Origin: an uncultured Eubacteriales bacterium
Lineage (GTDB): Bacteria; Bacillota; Clostridia; Oscillospirales; Acutalibacteraceae
Length of the DNA: 21,422 nt
Direction of reading: 5' to 3'
NCBI GenBank assembly: GCA_900321905.1
Contig: ONXZ01000005.1
Span: 1-21,422, forward strand
The notes under the pieces were generated by a model. It worked only from the letters and a program-made list of their open reading frames with translations. It had not been told where the DNA came from and ran no database searches. The translations under genes were made by a program, and so were the position numbers. Positions 14,536-21,422 of the stretch are shown piece by piece; position 1 is the first letter of the stretch, and the number at the start of each line of letters is the position of its first letter.

Positions 14536-15573
14536 ATGGTTGGCGAAAGACGCGCCGCAATTCTGGGTATGATAATAGATTATTATATCAGGACGGGCGA
14601 GCCGCTTGGCTCAAAATCACTTTGTGAAATGCTCCCTTATTCGATAAGTTCCGCAACTATCCGAAACGAGATGGCGGCGCTCACCGCAATGGGTTACCTT
14701 GAACAGCGCCACACAAGCGGCGGACGCGTGCCGACCAAAGCGGCGTACAGATACTATGTTGACAACCTGATGGACGCAAAACGGCTGACTTCATACGAAA
14801 AGCAGATTATCGCAGAGCGGCTGTCAACAAACGCCTCCGACCCTGAAAGACTGCTTGCAGACGCGGCAAAACTTCTGTCAGAGGTAACAGGCTGCGCAGC
14901 GTTTTACTCCACGGTTAAAGACCCGATTGACTGCGTGCAGGGCGTAGAGTTGATACCTGCGGGCGGCGGCAAGGTAATGCTTGTTATGCTTACCCTCGGC
15001 GGCAAAATTAAGTCGTCAGTATGCACACTGCACTGTCCGTGTGACGAGGAATTCAAAGCGCTGTTTTACGGCTTTGCGCACGAGTATTTTGTAGGCACTC
15101 CGCTTGAGGAGATTGACCTGTCGTTTATTCAGTCGGCGGCGCCTGTACTTGGGCCGCGCGTGTTTGATATGTTACCGCTTCTGTCCTCGCTTTGCTCACT
15201 GTGTCAGGAGGCGGCAAACGGCTCACTTGTGGTATACGGCGAAACAAAACTTCTGTCGCAGACGGAACTTGAAGGCAGCGTTTTCAATCTCCTGATGCTT
15301 CTTGCAGGCAAGGAAAAACTTGAAAAACTGCTCACAAGATTCGCCTGTTCAAACGTAAAGCAATCGCTTGTGCTTGGCGACGAAAACCTCTTGTACGAAC
15401 TTAACAACACCGCAATGGCGCTTGCGAGGTTCGATTACAACAATTCGCAAATTGCAACGCTCGGTATGATTGGTTCGCTCAGAATTGATTACAAAACAAT
15501 TTTGCCGAGAGTTGATTATATAATCAAACTTACAAATAATTATTTAAAGGAGGGTGGAGTACGGTATGAGTAA
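14536..15573 (+). CDS. hrcA: Heat-inducible transcription repressor HrcA
   Basis: The 345-residue protein begins MVGERRAAILGMIIDYYIRT, with an N-terminal winged helix (about 1-75, ISSATIRNEMAALTAMGYL as recognition region and SGGRVPT in the wing), followed by the GAF-like and dimerisation regions. The last part contains YNNSQIATLGMIGSLRIDY, matching the family's conserved C-terminal pattern (GPxRMDY in many members). ATG 14536 is chosen over TTG 14509 because GAGGGAGG lies just upstream and TTG 14509 directly abuts the operator. It represses its own operon through the CIRCE upstream. The last eight bases overlap grpE. Confidence 0.96.
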   Translation: MVGERRAAILGMIIDYYIRTGEPLGSKSLCEMLPYSISSATIRNEMAALTAMGYLEQRHTSGGRVPTKAAYRYYVDNLMDAKRLTSYEKQIIAERLSTNASDPERLLADAAKLLSEVTGCAAFYSTVKDPIDCVQGVELIPAGGGKVMLVMLTLGGKIKSSVCTLHCPCDEEFKALFYGFAHEYFVGTPLEEIDLSFIQSAAPVLGPRVFDMLPLLSSLCSLCQEAANGSLVVYGETKLLSQTELEGSVFNLLMLLAGKEKLEKLLTRFACSNVKQSLVLGDENLLYELNNTAMALARFDYNNSQIATLGMIGSLRIDYKTILPRVDYIIKLTNNYLKEGGVRYE

Positions 15574-16075
15574 AGAACCCGAAGAAACAAAAGAGGAACT
15601 GACCGAAGAGCAGACTGCGGAAACTGAAAAAGAATCCAAAGAGCCTACTCTTGAGGAGCAACTCAACGATACAAAAGACCAACTGCTTCGCACCGCGGCT
15701 GAGTACGCAAACTTCAGGGCGCGCAGCGCAAAGGAAAAGGAGCAGACTTATAACAACGCCAAAGGCAGCGTAATCACTGAACTTTTGCCTGTTATTGACA
15801 ATCTTGAACGTGCGCTTTCAGGCGAGGGCAACGACTATGACGCGTTAAAACAAGGCGTTCAGATGACTATGGACGGTCTTATGGCTGCGCTCGAAAAACT
15901 CGGCGTTGAACAGTACGGCGAGAGCGGCGACACATTCGACCCCAACTTCCACAACGCGGTAATGCACGTTGAAGATAATTCGCTCGGTGAAAGTGTCGTG
16001 TGCGACGTGTTCCAGAAAGGATACAAAATCGGCGACAGAGTTATCCGTGCGGCTATGGTAAAAACAGCAAACTAA
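15566..16075 (+). CDS. grpE: Nucleotide exchange factor GrpE
   Basis: This 169-residue protein has an acidic, charged N-terminus, a long helix (about 30-85, EQLNDTKDQLLRTAAEYANF) and the C-terminal beta domain with FDPNFHNAV (124-132) and GYKIGDRVIRAAMV. GrpE dimers release ADP from DnaK. ATG 15566 is used since AAGGAGGG ends 11 bases earlier; the upstream GTG lies on that ribosome site. It overlaps hrcA by eight bases, so it is probably coupled. A 170-base gap with a repeat element separates it from dnaK. Confidence 0.96.
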   Translation: MSKEPEETKEELTEEQTAETEKESKEPTLEEQLNDTKDQLLRTAAEYANFRARSAKEKEQTYNNAKGSVITELLPVIDNLERALSGEGNDYDALKQGVQMTMDGLMAALEKLGVEQYGESGDTFDPNFHNAVMHVEDNSLGESVVCDVFQKGYKIGDRVIRAAMVKTAN

Positions 16076-16094
16076 GCTTGAGCAACGCTCAAGC
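16076..16094 (+). terminator. Hairpin directly after the grpE stop codon
   Basis: GCTTGAGC (16076-16083) pairs perfectly with GCTCAAGC (16087-16094) around AAC. No T-tract follows, so it is more likely an attenuating or stabilising stem than a full terminator. Confidence 0.45.
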
Positions 16095-16098
16095 AATG

Positions 16099-16219
16099 GA
16101 GAATGAAGAATGGAAAATGGAGAATTAAGGGTGCTGCGCACGGCAATTATTAATTAATTACTGTTTGAGCGTAGCGAGTAACCGCAATTCTCAATTCTCA
16201 ACTCTCAACTCTCAATTAA
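16099..16219. repeat. Heptamer-armed inverted-repeat element between grpE and dnaK
   Basis: The left arm 16099-16126 is four 7-base units (RARAATK). The right arm 16185-16219 is four units plus a partial one (CAATTCT or CAACTCT), the inverted complement of the left pattern. The 56-base core holds GTGC-TGC-GCAC (16131-16141), an A/T-rich run, and the GAGTAACCG module shared with 10461-10483. The element ends 27 bases before dnaK, just upstream of the ribosome site. Confidence 0.75.
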
Positions 16220-16245
16220 TAAATAACTTCAAAGGAGATATTATT

Positions 16246-18072
16246 ATGGGAAAGATTATTGGTATTGACTTAGGTACAACAAACAGTTGTGTTTCAGTTA
16301 TCGAAGGCGGCGAGCCTGTAGTAATTGCAAACGCAGAAGGCGCAAGAACTACACCTTCAGTAGTTGCGTTCTCAAAAGACGGCGAAAGAATGGTCGGCGC
16401 AGTTGCAAAGCGTCAGGCTATCACAAATCCAGACAAGACAATCGCTTCAATCAAGCGCCATATGGGCTCTGATTACAAGGTAAATATCGACGGCAAGGAT
16501 TTCACTCCGCAGGAGATTAGTTCTATCATTCTGCAGAAACTCAAGAGCGACGCAGAAGCATACCTTGGCGAAACTGTAACAGAGGCAGTTATCACAGTTC
16601 CTGCATACTTTACCGACTCACAGCGTCAGGCTACAAAGGACGCAGGCAAGATTGCAGGTCTTGATGTTAAGAGAATTATCAACGAGCCTACAGCGGCAGC
16701 GCTCGCGTTTGGTATTGACAAAGAGGACGACCAGAAAGTTATGGTTTACGACCTCGGCGGCGGTACATTCGATGTATCTATTATCGAGATGGGCGACGGC
16801 GTTCAGGAAGTTCTTGCAACAGCAGGTAACAACCGTCTTGGCGGCGACGACTTTGATAAAAAGATTATGGATTGGCTCGTTGCAGAGTTCAAGGCTCAAA
16901 ACGGCATTGACCTCTCATCTGACAAAATGGCTATGCAGCGTATCAAGGAAGCGGCTGAAAAGGCAAAGATTGACCTTTCGGGTATGACCACAGCGCAGAT
17001 TTCGCTTCCGTTCATCACAGCAGACGCAACAGGCCCTAAGCACCTTGAAACTACGCTCACACGCGCTAAGTTCAACGAGATGACTGCAGACCTTGTTGAG
17101 GCTACAATGGGTCCTGTTCGTCAGGCTATGAGCGACTCAGGTCTTTCAATGAACGAGATTGACAAGATTCTCCTTGTCGGCGGCTCAACGCGTATTCCTG
17201 CAGTTCAGGACGCAATCAAGAACTTCTCGCACAAAGAACCTTTCAAGGGCATTAACCCTGATGAATGTGTTGCTATGGGCGCGGCTCTTCAGGGCGGCGT
17301 ACTCGGCGGCGACGTTAAGGGACTCCTGCTTCTCGACGTTACTCCGCTGTCACTCGGTATCGAAACTATGGGCGGCGTAAACACCGTTATTATCGAGCGC
17401 AACACCACAATTCCTACAAAGAAATCACAGATTTTCTCAACCGCAGCAGACAACCAGACTTCTGTAGAAGTTCACGTTCTGCAGGGTGAGAGAGAGTTTG
17501 CAAAAGATAACAAAACTCTCGGTATGTTCCACCTTGACGGTATTCTTCCTGCACGCCGCGGCGTTCCGCAGATTGAAGTTACTTTTGACATCGACGCAAA
17601 CGGTATCGTTCACGTTTCTGCAAAAGACCTCGGCACAGGCAAAGAGCAGCAGATTTCAATCACCGCTTCATCAAATATGAGCAAAGAGGATATTGAAAAG
17701 GCTGTCCGTGAGGCAGAACAGTTTGCAGAGGAAGATAAGAAGAAGAGAGAGGACGTTGACCTTCGCAACAACGCTGACCAGATGGTTTACCAGACTGAGA
17801 AAATGCTTTCAGAGGACGGCGACAAGTTCTCCGCAGACGACAAGTCAGCGCTTGAAACCAAACTCAACGCACTCAAAGAAGCGCTTAAAGGCGACAACAG
17901 CGAGGCTATCAAGTCAACTCAGGAGGACCTCACAAACAAGTTCTATGAGGTTTCTCAAAAACTCTATCAGCAGGCACAGGCAGCGCAGGGCGCACCTCAG
18001 GGCGACCCGAATGCCGCAGGCGCACAGCCTGATGAGGGTTACACCGACTATACAGAGGTAGACGAAAACTAA
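16246..18072 (+). CDS. dnaK: Chaperone protein DnaK (Hsp70)
   Basis: The 608-residue Hsp70 has phosphate-1 loop [10 protein letters not shown] (5-14), phosphate-2 loop [10 protein letters not shown] (167-176), adenosine motif [10 protein letters not shown] (299-308), the interdomain linker and start of the substrate domain [15 protein letters not shown] (370-384), a helical lid and a Gln/Ala/Gly-rich tail ending DYTEVDEN. The length matches Gram-positive DnaK, which lacks a stretch in the ATPase domain found in proteobacteria. ATG 16246 is chosen because AAAGGAGA lies 8 bases upstream; the longer upstream frame is the repeat element. Codon use is more regular than in neighbours, as expected for high expression. 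It refolds proteins with DnaJ and GrpE. Confidence 0.98.
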   Translation: MGKIIGIDLGTTNSCVSVIEGGEPVVIANAEGARTTPSVVAFSKDGERMVGAVAKRQAITNPDKTIASIKRHMGSDYKVNIDGKDFTPQEISSIILQKLKSDAEAYLGETVTEAVITVPAYFTDSQRQATKDAGKIAGLDVKRIINEPTAAALAFGIDKEDDQKVMVYDLGGGTFDVSIIEMGDGVQEVLATAGNNRLGGDDFDKKIMDWLVAEFKAQNGIDLSSDKMAMQRIKEAAEKAKIDLSGMTTAQISLPFITADATGPKHLETTLTRAKFNEMTADLVEATMGPVRQAMSDSGLSMNEIDKILLVGGSTRIPAVQDAIKNFSHKEPFKGINPDECVAMGAALQGGVLGGDVKGLLLLDVTPLSLGIETMGGVNTVIIERNTTIPTKKSQIFSTAADNQTSVEVHVLQGEREFAKDNKTLGMFHLDGILPARRGVPQIEVTFDIDANGIVHVSAKDLGTGKEQQISITASSNMSKEDIEKAVREAEQFAEEDKKKREDVDLRNNADQMVYQTEKMLSEDGDKFSADDKSALETKLNALKEALKGDNSEAIKSTQEDLTNKFYEVSQKLYQQAQAAQGAPQGDPNAAGAQPDEGYTDYTEVDEN

Positions 18073-18074
18073 TT

Positions 18075-18191
18075 CAGTTTTCAGTTTCCAGTTTCCAGTC
18101 TTCAGCAGGGATGGGCTTCGCCCATACCCATTATAATAGCGGTGCGCAGCACCTTACAGGCTGGATTCTGGTATCTGGATACTGGTAACTG
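18075..18191. repeat. Heptamer-armed inverted-repeat element between dnaK and dnaJ
   Basis: The left arm 18075-18105 is four units CAGNNNY plus CAG (31 nt; one unit ends in T). The right arm 18161-18191 is four units CTGGNNN plus CTG (31 nt), the inverse of the left; 23 of 31 positions are complementary and every CAG is kept. The 55-base core contains ATGGGC-TTC-GCCCAT (18110-18124) and GGTGC-GCA-GCACC (18141-18153). Read on the minus strand, the latter matches the GTGC-TGC-GCAC module of the element at 16099-16219, also next to an arm. It starts three bases after the dnaK stop and ends before the dnaJ ribosome site. Confidence 0.8.
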
Positions 18192-18209
18192 CATAAATGG
18201 AGGGCAGAT

Positions 18210-19355
18210 ATGCCTGAAAACAAGCGAGATTACTATGAAGTGCTTGGCGTAAGCAAAGGCGCTTCAGACGATGAGATAAAAAAAGCATACAGAAAAACTG
18301 CGAAAAAGTACCACCCTGACCTCAACCCTGACAATGCCGAAGCAGAGGCAAAGTTCAAGGAGTGTAACGAGGCTTACGAGGTGCTTTCCGACCCTGAAAA
18401 GAAGGCGCGTTACGACCAGTTTGGTTTTGCGGGCGTTGACCCTAACTTCGGCGCGGGCGCAGGTGCAGGCGGCTTTGGCGGCGGCTTCGGCGGTTTTGAG
18501 GGCGATATTGACCTCGGCGACATTTTTTCGTCATTCTTTGGCGGCGGTTTCGGCGGCGGCACGCGCAATCCTAATGCTCCGCGCAGGGGCAGGGATATCC
18601 AGAGCGCTGTCACAATCACGTTTGAGGAAGCGGCAAAAGGCTGCAAAAAGCAGGTTGAAGTTCCGCGTGTTGAGGACTGTTCGCAGTGTCACGGCACAGG
18701 CGCGGCAGAGGGCTCGTCGCCTAAAACGTGTCCCGACTGTCAGGGCAGGGGATTTATCAACGTGCAGCAGCGTTCAATTCTCGGCACCGTCAATACTCAG
18801 ACCACCTGTTCACGCTGCGGCGGCAAGGGCAAGATTATTGATAATCCCTGCACAAAATGCCAGGGCAAGGGTAAGGTGCGCAAACGCACAAAGGTTGATA
18901 TTGACATTCCTGCGGGTATTGATAACAGGCAGATTGTTAACCTTCGCGGTTATGGCGACACAGGCGTAAACGGCGGTCCTGCCGGCGACCTCAAGGTAGT
19001 TGTTAATGTCCGCGCGCACAAGGTATTTGAGCGCGACGGTTTTGATTTGCTGTACAAAAAACACGTCAGCATTATCGAGGCTACACTCGGTGCGGAACTG
19101 CGTGTTCCTACTCTCGAGGGCGATATCAAGTACAATATGCCTGCCGGTACGCAGCCGGGCGAGGTGTTCAAACTCAAGGGCAAGGGTATACAGCGCCTTA
19201 ACGGTGTTGGCAAGGGCGATATGTTTGTAACTATCGTTGTTGATATTCCTAAAAATGTCACAAGCGAGCAGGCAAAAATCCTGCGCGAGTTCGACAAAAC
19301 ATACGTTCCGCCCAAAAACCCGGGCAAAAAAGGCTTTTTTGACAAATTCAAATAA
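18210..19355 (+). CDS. dnaJ: Chaperone protein DnaJ (Hsp40)
   Basis: This 381-residue type I J-protein has a J domain (about 5-70) with HPD at 35-37, a Gly/Phe-rich linker (about 74-125), four CxxCxGxG zinc motifs ([32 protein letters not shown]) and two C-terminal peptide-binding domains. DnaJ delivers substrates and stimulates DnaK ATPase. The ATG follows GGAGGG by five bases. It closes the CIRCE operon, separated from dnaK by a 117-base repeat element and followed by a terminator. Confidence 0.98.
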   Translation: MPENKRDYYEVLGVSKGASDDEIKKAYRKTAKKYHPDLNPDNAEAEAKFKECNEAYEVLSDPEKKARYDQFGFAGVDPNFGAGAGAGGFGGGFGGFEGDIDLGDIFSSFFGGGFGGGTRNPNAPRRGRDIQSAVTITFEEAAKGCKKQVEVPRVEDCSQCHGTGAAEGSSPKTCPDCQGRGFINVQQRSILGTVNTQTTCSRCGGKGKIIDNPCTKCQGKGKVRKRTKVDIDIPAGIDNRQIVNLRGYGDTGVNGGPAGDLKVVVNVRAHKVFERDGFDLLYKKHVSIIEATLGAELRVPTLEGDIKYNMPAGTQPGEVFKLKGKGIQRLNGVGKGDMFVTIVVDIPKNVTSEQAKILREFDKTYVPPKNPGKKGFFDKFK

Positions 19356-19357
19356 AC

Positions 19358-19387
19358 AAAAGGATGTACTGTAAGTGCATCCTTTTT
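19358..19387 (+). terminator. Terminator of the heat-shock operon
   Basis: AAAAGGATG with TACT (19358-19370) pairs with the AGTG-CATCC-T-run strand (19374-19387, one wobble) around GTA, followed by six T. It sits just after the dnaJ stop. Confidence 0.88.
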
Positions 19388-19423
19388 TGTTGCAAATAAC
19401 TATTTAATTTTGGCAATGGATTT

Positions 19424-19431
19424 GTTATAAT
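19424..19431 (+). promoter_or_regulatory. Extended -10 promoter upstream of the amidotransferase-like gene
   Basis: TATAAT (19426-19431) preceded by TGT is an extended -10 motif. No good -35 is seen at 17 bases (TTTAAT at 19403-19408). The leader would be about 45 bases, with AAAGGAGGA before the ATG. No purine riboswitch is visible. Confidence 0.55.
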
Positions 19432-19482
19432 TAAAAAGTATTAATAAAATCACAACTCATAATTAATACAAAGGAGGACATT

Positions 19483-20898
19483 ATGGGAGGATTTTTCGGA
19501 GCAGTTTCAAAAGAGGATTGCGTATTTGATTTGTTTTTCGGTGTGGACTATCACTCACACCTCGGCACACGCCGTGCGGGTCTTGCGGTTTATGACCCTG
19601 AAAACGGCTTTGACAAGGCAATTCACAATATCGAAAATGCACCATTCAGAACCAAGTTCACTAAAGAGTCAAACACAATGCACGGCACTATGGGCATTGG
19701 CTGTATCAGCGACTATGAGGCGCAGCCTATTCTTGTGCGCTCGCACCACGGCACCTTTGCCATTGCGACAGTCGGCAAAGTGAACAATATTGACGAAATT
19801 GTTGATGAGATTATTAAAAACAAAACGCATTTTTTTGAAATGCAAAACGGCGAGATTAACCAGACGGAACTCATCGCCGCAATGATTAACCAAAAGGACA
19901 ACTTTATTGACGGTATCCGCTATGTACAGGACAGGATTGACGGCTCGCTGAGTATGCTCATTCTCACACCAAAGGGTGTTTACGCCGCGCGTGATAAAAT
20001 GGGCAGAACGCCTGTTGTGCTCGGTGAAAAGGCGGACGGCTACTGCGCAAGTTTTGAGAGTTTTGCCTATCTCAATCTCGGCTACAGTCCACTCAAAGAA
20101 CTTGGCCCCGGCGAGGTTGTTGTTATGACCCCTGACGGTGTTAAAACGCTTATTCAGGGCGGCGACAAGATGAAAATTTGCACATTTTTGTGGATATACT
20201 ACGGTTATCCGTCATCGTCATACGAGGGTATCAGCGTTGAAACCATGCGCTACAAGTGCGGCAGGGCTCTCGCAAAGCGTGACAAAGATAGCGGCGTTAA
20301 GCCTGACGTTGTTGCAGGCGTGCCTGATTCAGGCGTGGCGCACGCAATCGGTTATTCCAACGAGTCGGGTATACCTTACACACGTCCGTTCATCAAATAC
20401 ACGCCAACGTGGCCGCGCTCGTTTATGCCGACTATTCAGTCAAAGCGTGATTTGATTGCAAAGATGAAACTTATTCCGATTAAAGACTTAATCGAGGACA
20501 AAAGCCTGCTGATGATTGACGACTCAATCGTGCGCGGCACCCAACTGCGTGAAACTACGGAGTACCTGTTCGCAAGCGGCGCGAAGGAAGTGCATATCCG
20601 CCCTGCGTGTCCGCCGCTGTTCTTTGGCTGCAAGTACCTCAACTTCTCACGCTCAACGAGCGAGATGGAACTCATCACACGCCGCGTCATCCGCGAACTT
20701 GAGGGCGGCGATGTCAGCGATGAAGTTCTGCAGGAATACATCAATCCCGACAGCGAAAAATACGCCAATATGATTGAGGCTATACGCAAGCAACTGAAGT
20801 TTACAACCCTGCGTTATCACCGTCTTGACGATATGATTGAGTCGGTGGGCATTGACCCCGATAAACTCTGCACATACTGCTGGGACGGCAGAGAATAA
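19483..20898 (+). CDS. Amidophosphoribosyltransferase paralogue lacking the catalytic cysteine
   Basis: The 471-residue protein has the two domains of PurF: an Ntn-hydrolase glutaminase fold (1-230) and a phosphoribosyltransferase domain with PRPP loop LLMIDDSIVRGTQ (342-354). PurF makes phosphoribosylamine from PRPP and glutamine. Here the N-terminus is MGGFFG; in an ungapped comparison with mature B. subtilis PurF (CGVFG), Cys1 is Gly2, and QHRGQEGAG is SHLGTRRAG. The glutamine-site HNGN segment reads TVGKVNN. Cysteines 233, 376 or 383, 463 and 466 lie where the Bacillus enzyme binds a 4Fe-4S cluster. This form, starting MGGFFG, is known to me as a second PurF-like protein in Clostridia and Bacteroides. 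It is probably ammonia-dependent or repurposed. The ATG has AAAGGAGGA upstream. Confidence 0.88.
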   Translation: MGGFFGAVSKEDCVFDLFFGVDYHSHLGTRRAGLAVYDPENGFDKAIHNIENAPFRTKFTKESNTMHGTMGIGCISDYEAQPILVRSHHGTFAIATVGKVNNIDEIVDEIIKNKTHFFEMQNGEINQTELIAAMINQKDNFIDGIRYVQDRIDGSLSMLILTPKGVYAARDKMGRTPVVLGEKADGYCASFESFAYLNLGYSPLKELGPGEVVVMTPDGVKTLIQGGDKMKICTFLWIYYGYPSSSYEGISVETMRYKCGRALAKRDKDSGVKPDVVAGVPDSGVAHAIGYSNESGIPYTRPFIKYTPTWPRSFMPTIQSKRDLIAKMKLIPIKDLIEDKSLLMIDDSIVRGTQLRETTEYLFASGAKEVHIRPACPPLFFGCKYLNFSRSTSEMELITRRVIRELEGGDVSDEVLQEYINPDSEKYANMIEAIRKQLKFTTLRYHRLDDMIESVGIDPDKLCTYCWDGRE

Positions 20899-20932
20899 AA
20901 GAGTTTTAACAAGTCTTTCCTTATAAAAAATA

Positions 20933-20961
20933 TTGACAAAATACCCTATTTGTGTTAATAT
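20933..20961 (+). promoter_or_regulatory. Promoter of the riboswitch transcript
   Basis: TTGACA (20933-20938), 17 bases, TAATAT (20956-20961), with TGT before the -10 (extended). The transcript should begin near 20968, just at the start of the aptamer. Confidence 0.85.
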
Positions 20962-20970
20962 ACATCTCAA

Positions 20971-21059
20971 CAAATTGATATTTTGGCAAAATCGGCGAAA
21001 GCCGATGACGCAAAGTCAGGTGTCTAAGTAACACTGTTATATGACCGACCGACCGCAAT
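20971..21059 (+). ncRNA. GEMM-I (cyclic di-GMP type I) riboswitch aptamer
   Basis: Conserved blocks are present in order: GGCAAA (20985-20990); helix P2 ATCGGC-GAAA-GCCGAT (20991-21006), with the GAAA tetraloop; GACGCAAAG (21007-21015); and P3 with the tetraloop-receptor strands CTAAG (21024-21028) and TATGA (21040-21044) around a TAAC-ACT-GTTA stem. GTC (21015-21017) can close P3 with GAC (21047-21049), and C21050 would be the conserved ligand-contacting cytosine. The P1 helix is weak: only ATTG (20974-20977) with CAAT (21056-21059) is evident. The preserved GG before CAAA fits c-di-GMP rather than the cGAMP variant, but this needs alignment. A terminator follows and overlaps P1. Confidence 0.88.
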
Positions 21060-21098
21060 CACTATGGGCGCTGATGTCCTTAGTGTTGCGGTTTTTTT
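21053..21098 (+). terminator. Riboswitch expression-platform terminator
   Basis: CCGCAATCACTA (21053-21064) pairs with TAGTGTTGCGG (21081-21091) with one bulged T, extended inside by GGGC/GTCC, followed by seven T (21092-21098). Its 5' arm contains the CAAT that would form P1 of the aptamer, so ligand binding should oppose termination (inferred ON switch). Confidence 0.88.
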
Positions 21099-21110
21099 CA
21101 TAGGAGCACA

Positions 21111-21422
21111 ATGTCTGTTTTTAGCAAGTTTAAGCAAATCTTTTTCCCAAAACTATCAGACAAGTATAACAGGGAAATAGATTTGGCAAATATAAAAAAC
21201 ATCAATTCAATATCGCTTTTTGTTGTGGTGATGGAACTTTGCGGACTTACGGTTTTGTTACCGCGCCTGTTCAGTCATAAGGCAGATAACAAAGCGCTGT
21301 TTCAGGTCGCATTCTGTGTAGTGTTAAGCGCTGCAATCTATTTTTTATCCTGCAAGTATAAGAAAAGCGGCAATATTAACCACAAGTTTTTCTACTTTTT
21401 AGTTATAATGCTGTTTGCAGTG
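21111..21422 (+). CDS. Membrane protein under riboswitch control, 3'-truncated
   Basis: The first 104 codons are present and the window ends inside the gene. The ATG has AGGAG 6 bases upstream, after the riboswitch terminator. The N-terminus (MSVFSKFKQIFFPKLSDKYN) is basic and followed by at least three membrane helices: about 35-52, 64-81 and from 93 onward. No domain can be named from this part. Genes behind GEMM-I riboswitches often encode diguanylate cyclases, phosphodiesterases, adhesins or motility and membrane proteins; a membrane-anchored GGDEF or sensor protein is a guess, not shown by the sequence. Confidence 0.8.
   Translation, partial: MSVFSKFKQIFFPKLSDKYNREIDLANIKNINSISLFVVVMELCGLTVLLPRLFSHKADNKALFQVAFCVVLSAAIYFLSCKYKKSGNINHKFFYFLVIMLFAV

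Noticed and set aside
14509..14538. TTG 14509 as the hrcA start
   Set aside because: It directly abuts the CIRCE operator and has no ribosome site, while ATG 14536 has GAGGGAGG just upstream and matches the usual HrcA N-terminus.
16165..16245. Longer N-terminus for dnaK in the upstream open frame
   Set aside because: That frame translates the heptamer repeat; the ATG at 16246 has a proper ribosome site and the conserved Hsp70 start.
19519..19521. Cys13 of the PurF-like protein as the real nucleophile after propeptide cleavage
   Set aside because: Bacillus PurF is cut to expose a Cys after 11 residues, but the ungapped register to the downstream His-x-Gly and Ala-Gly residues puts Gly2, not Cys13, at the nucleophile position, and Cys13 is not followed by the Gly-hydrophobic-Phe-Gly pattern.

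Overview
The window looks like chromosomal housekeeping DNA from a spore-forming member of the Clostridia, probably a gut Oscillospiraceae/Ruminococcaceae-type bacterium. The evidence is a CIRCE-controlled hrcA-grpE-dnaK-dnaJ operon, the sporulation genes yqfC-yqfD, a PdaA-like cortex deacetylase, Firmicute-style promoters and terminators, strong AGGAGG-type ribosome sites, and a c-di-GMP-type (GEMM-I) riboswitch. No phage, insertion sequence, CRISPR array, rRNA or tRNA was seen. The species assignment is inference.

Layout. 1-1.5 kb: the 3' end of an MgtC-family membrane protein, then a lipoprotein polysaccharide deacetylase whose ribosome site lies inside a terminator-like hairpin. 1.6-6.0 kb: the rod-shape operon mreB-mreC-mreD-mrdA (PBP2), with its own promoter. 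6.1-6.5 kb: methylglyoxal synthase with two altered active-site positions. 6.6-10.3 kb: hisS-aspS-5'-deoxynucleotidase, joined by TAATG overlaps and ended by a strong terminator. 10.36-10.61 kb: a mosaic of small repeats. 10.6-12.2 kb: mntP (minus strand) and a NusG-II/Gx-transporter pair (plus strand), transcribed divergently from two promoters whose -35 boxes abut in one palindrome. 12.2-13.6 kb: yqfC-yqfD. 13.7-14.3 kb: a zinc-ribbon/TM2 protein on the minus strand. 14.4-19.4 kb: the heat-shock operon, with a perfect CIRCE at the promoter and a repeat element in each of the two gaps flanking dnaK. 19.5-20.9 kb: an amidophosphoribosyltransferase paralogue that lacks the N-terminal catalytic cysteine. 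20.9-21.4 kb: promoter, GEMM-I riboswitch, terminator, and the start of a membrane protein cut by the window end.

The most unusual signal is a set of intergenic elements with a shared architecture: each end is an array of four degenerate 7-base units plus three bases (about 31 nt). In the two elements inside the heat-shock operon the arms are inverted copies of each other and enclose a core of about 55 nt carrying a GTGC-TGC-GCAC hairpin. The heptamer sequence differs between elements but matches between the two ends of one element. Other points of interest are the riboswitch, the terminator/ribosome-site overlap at 0.6 kb, the back-to-back promoter with an apparently leaderless gene, and the two enzymes with lost catalytic residues.
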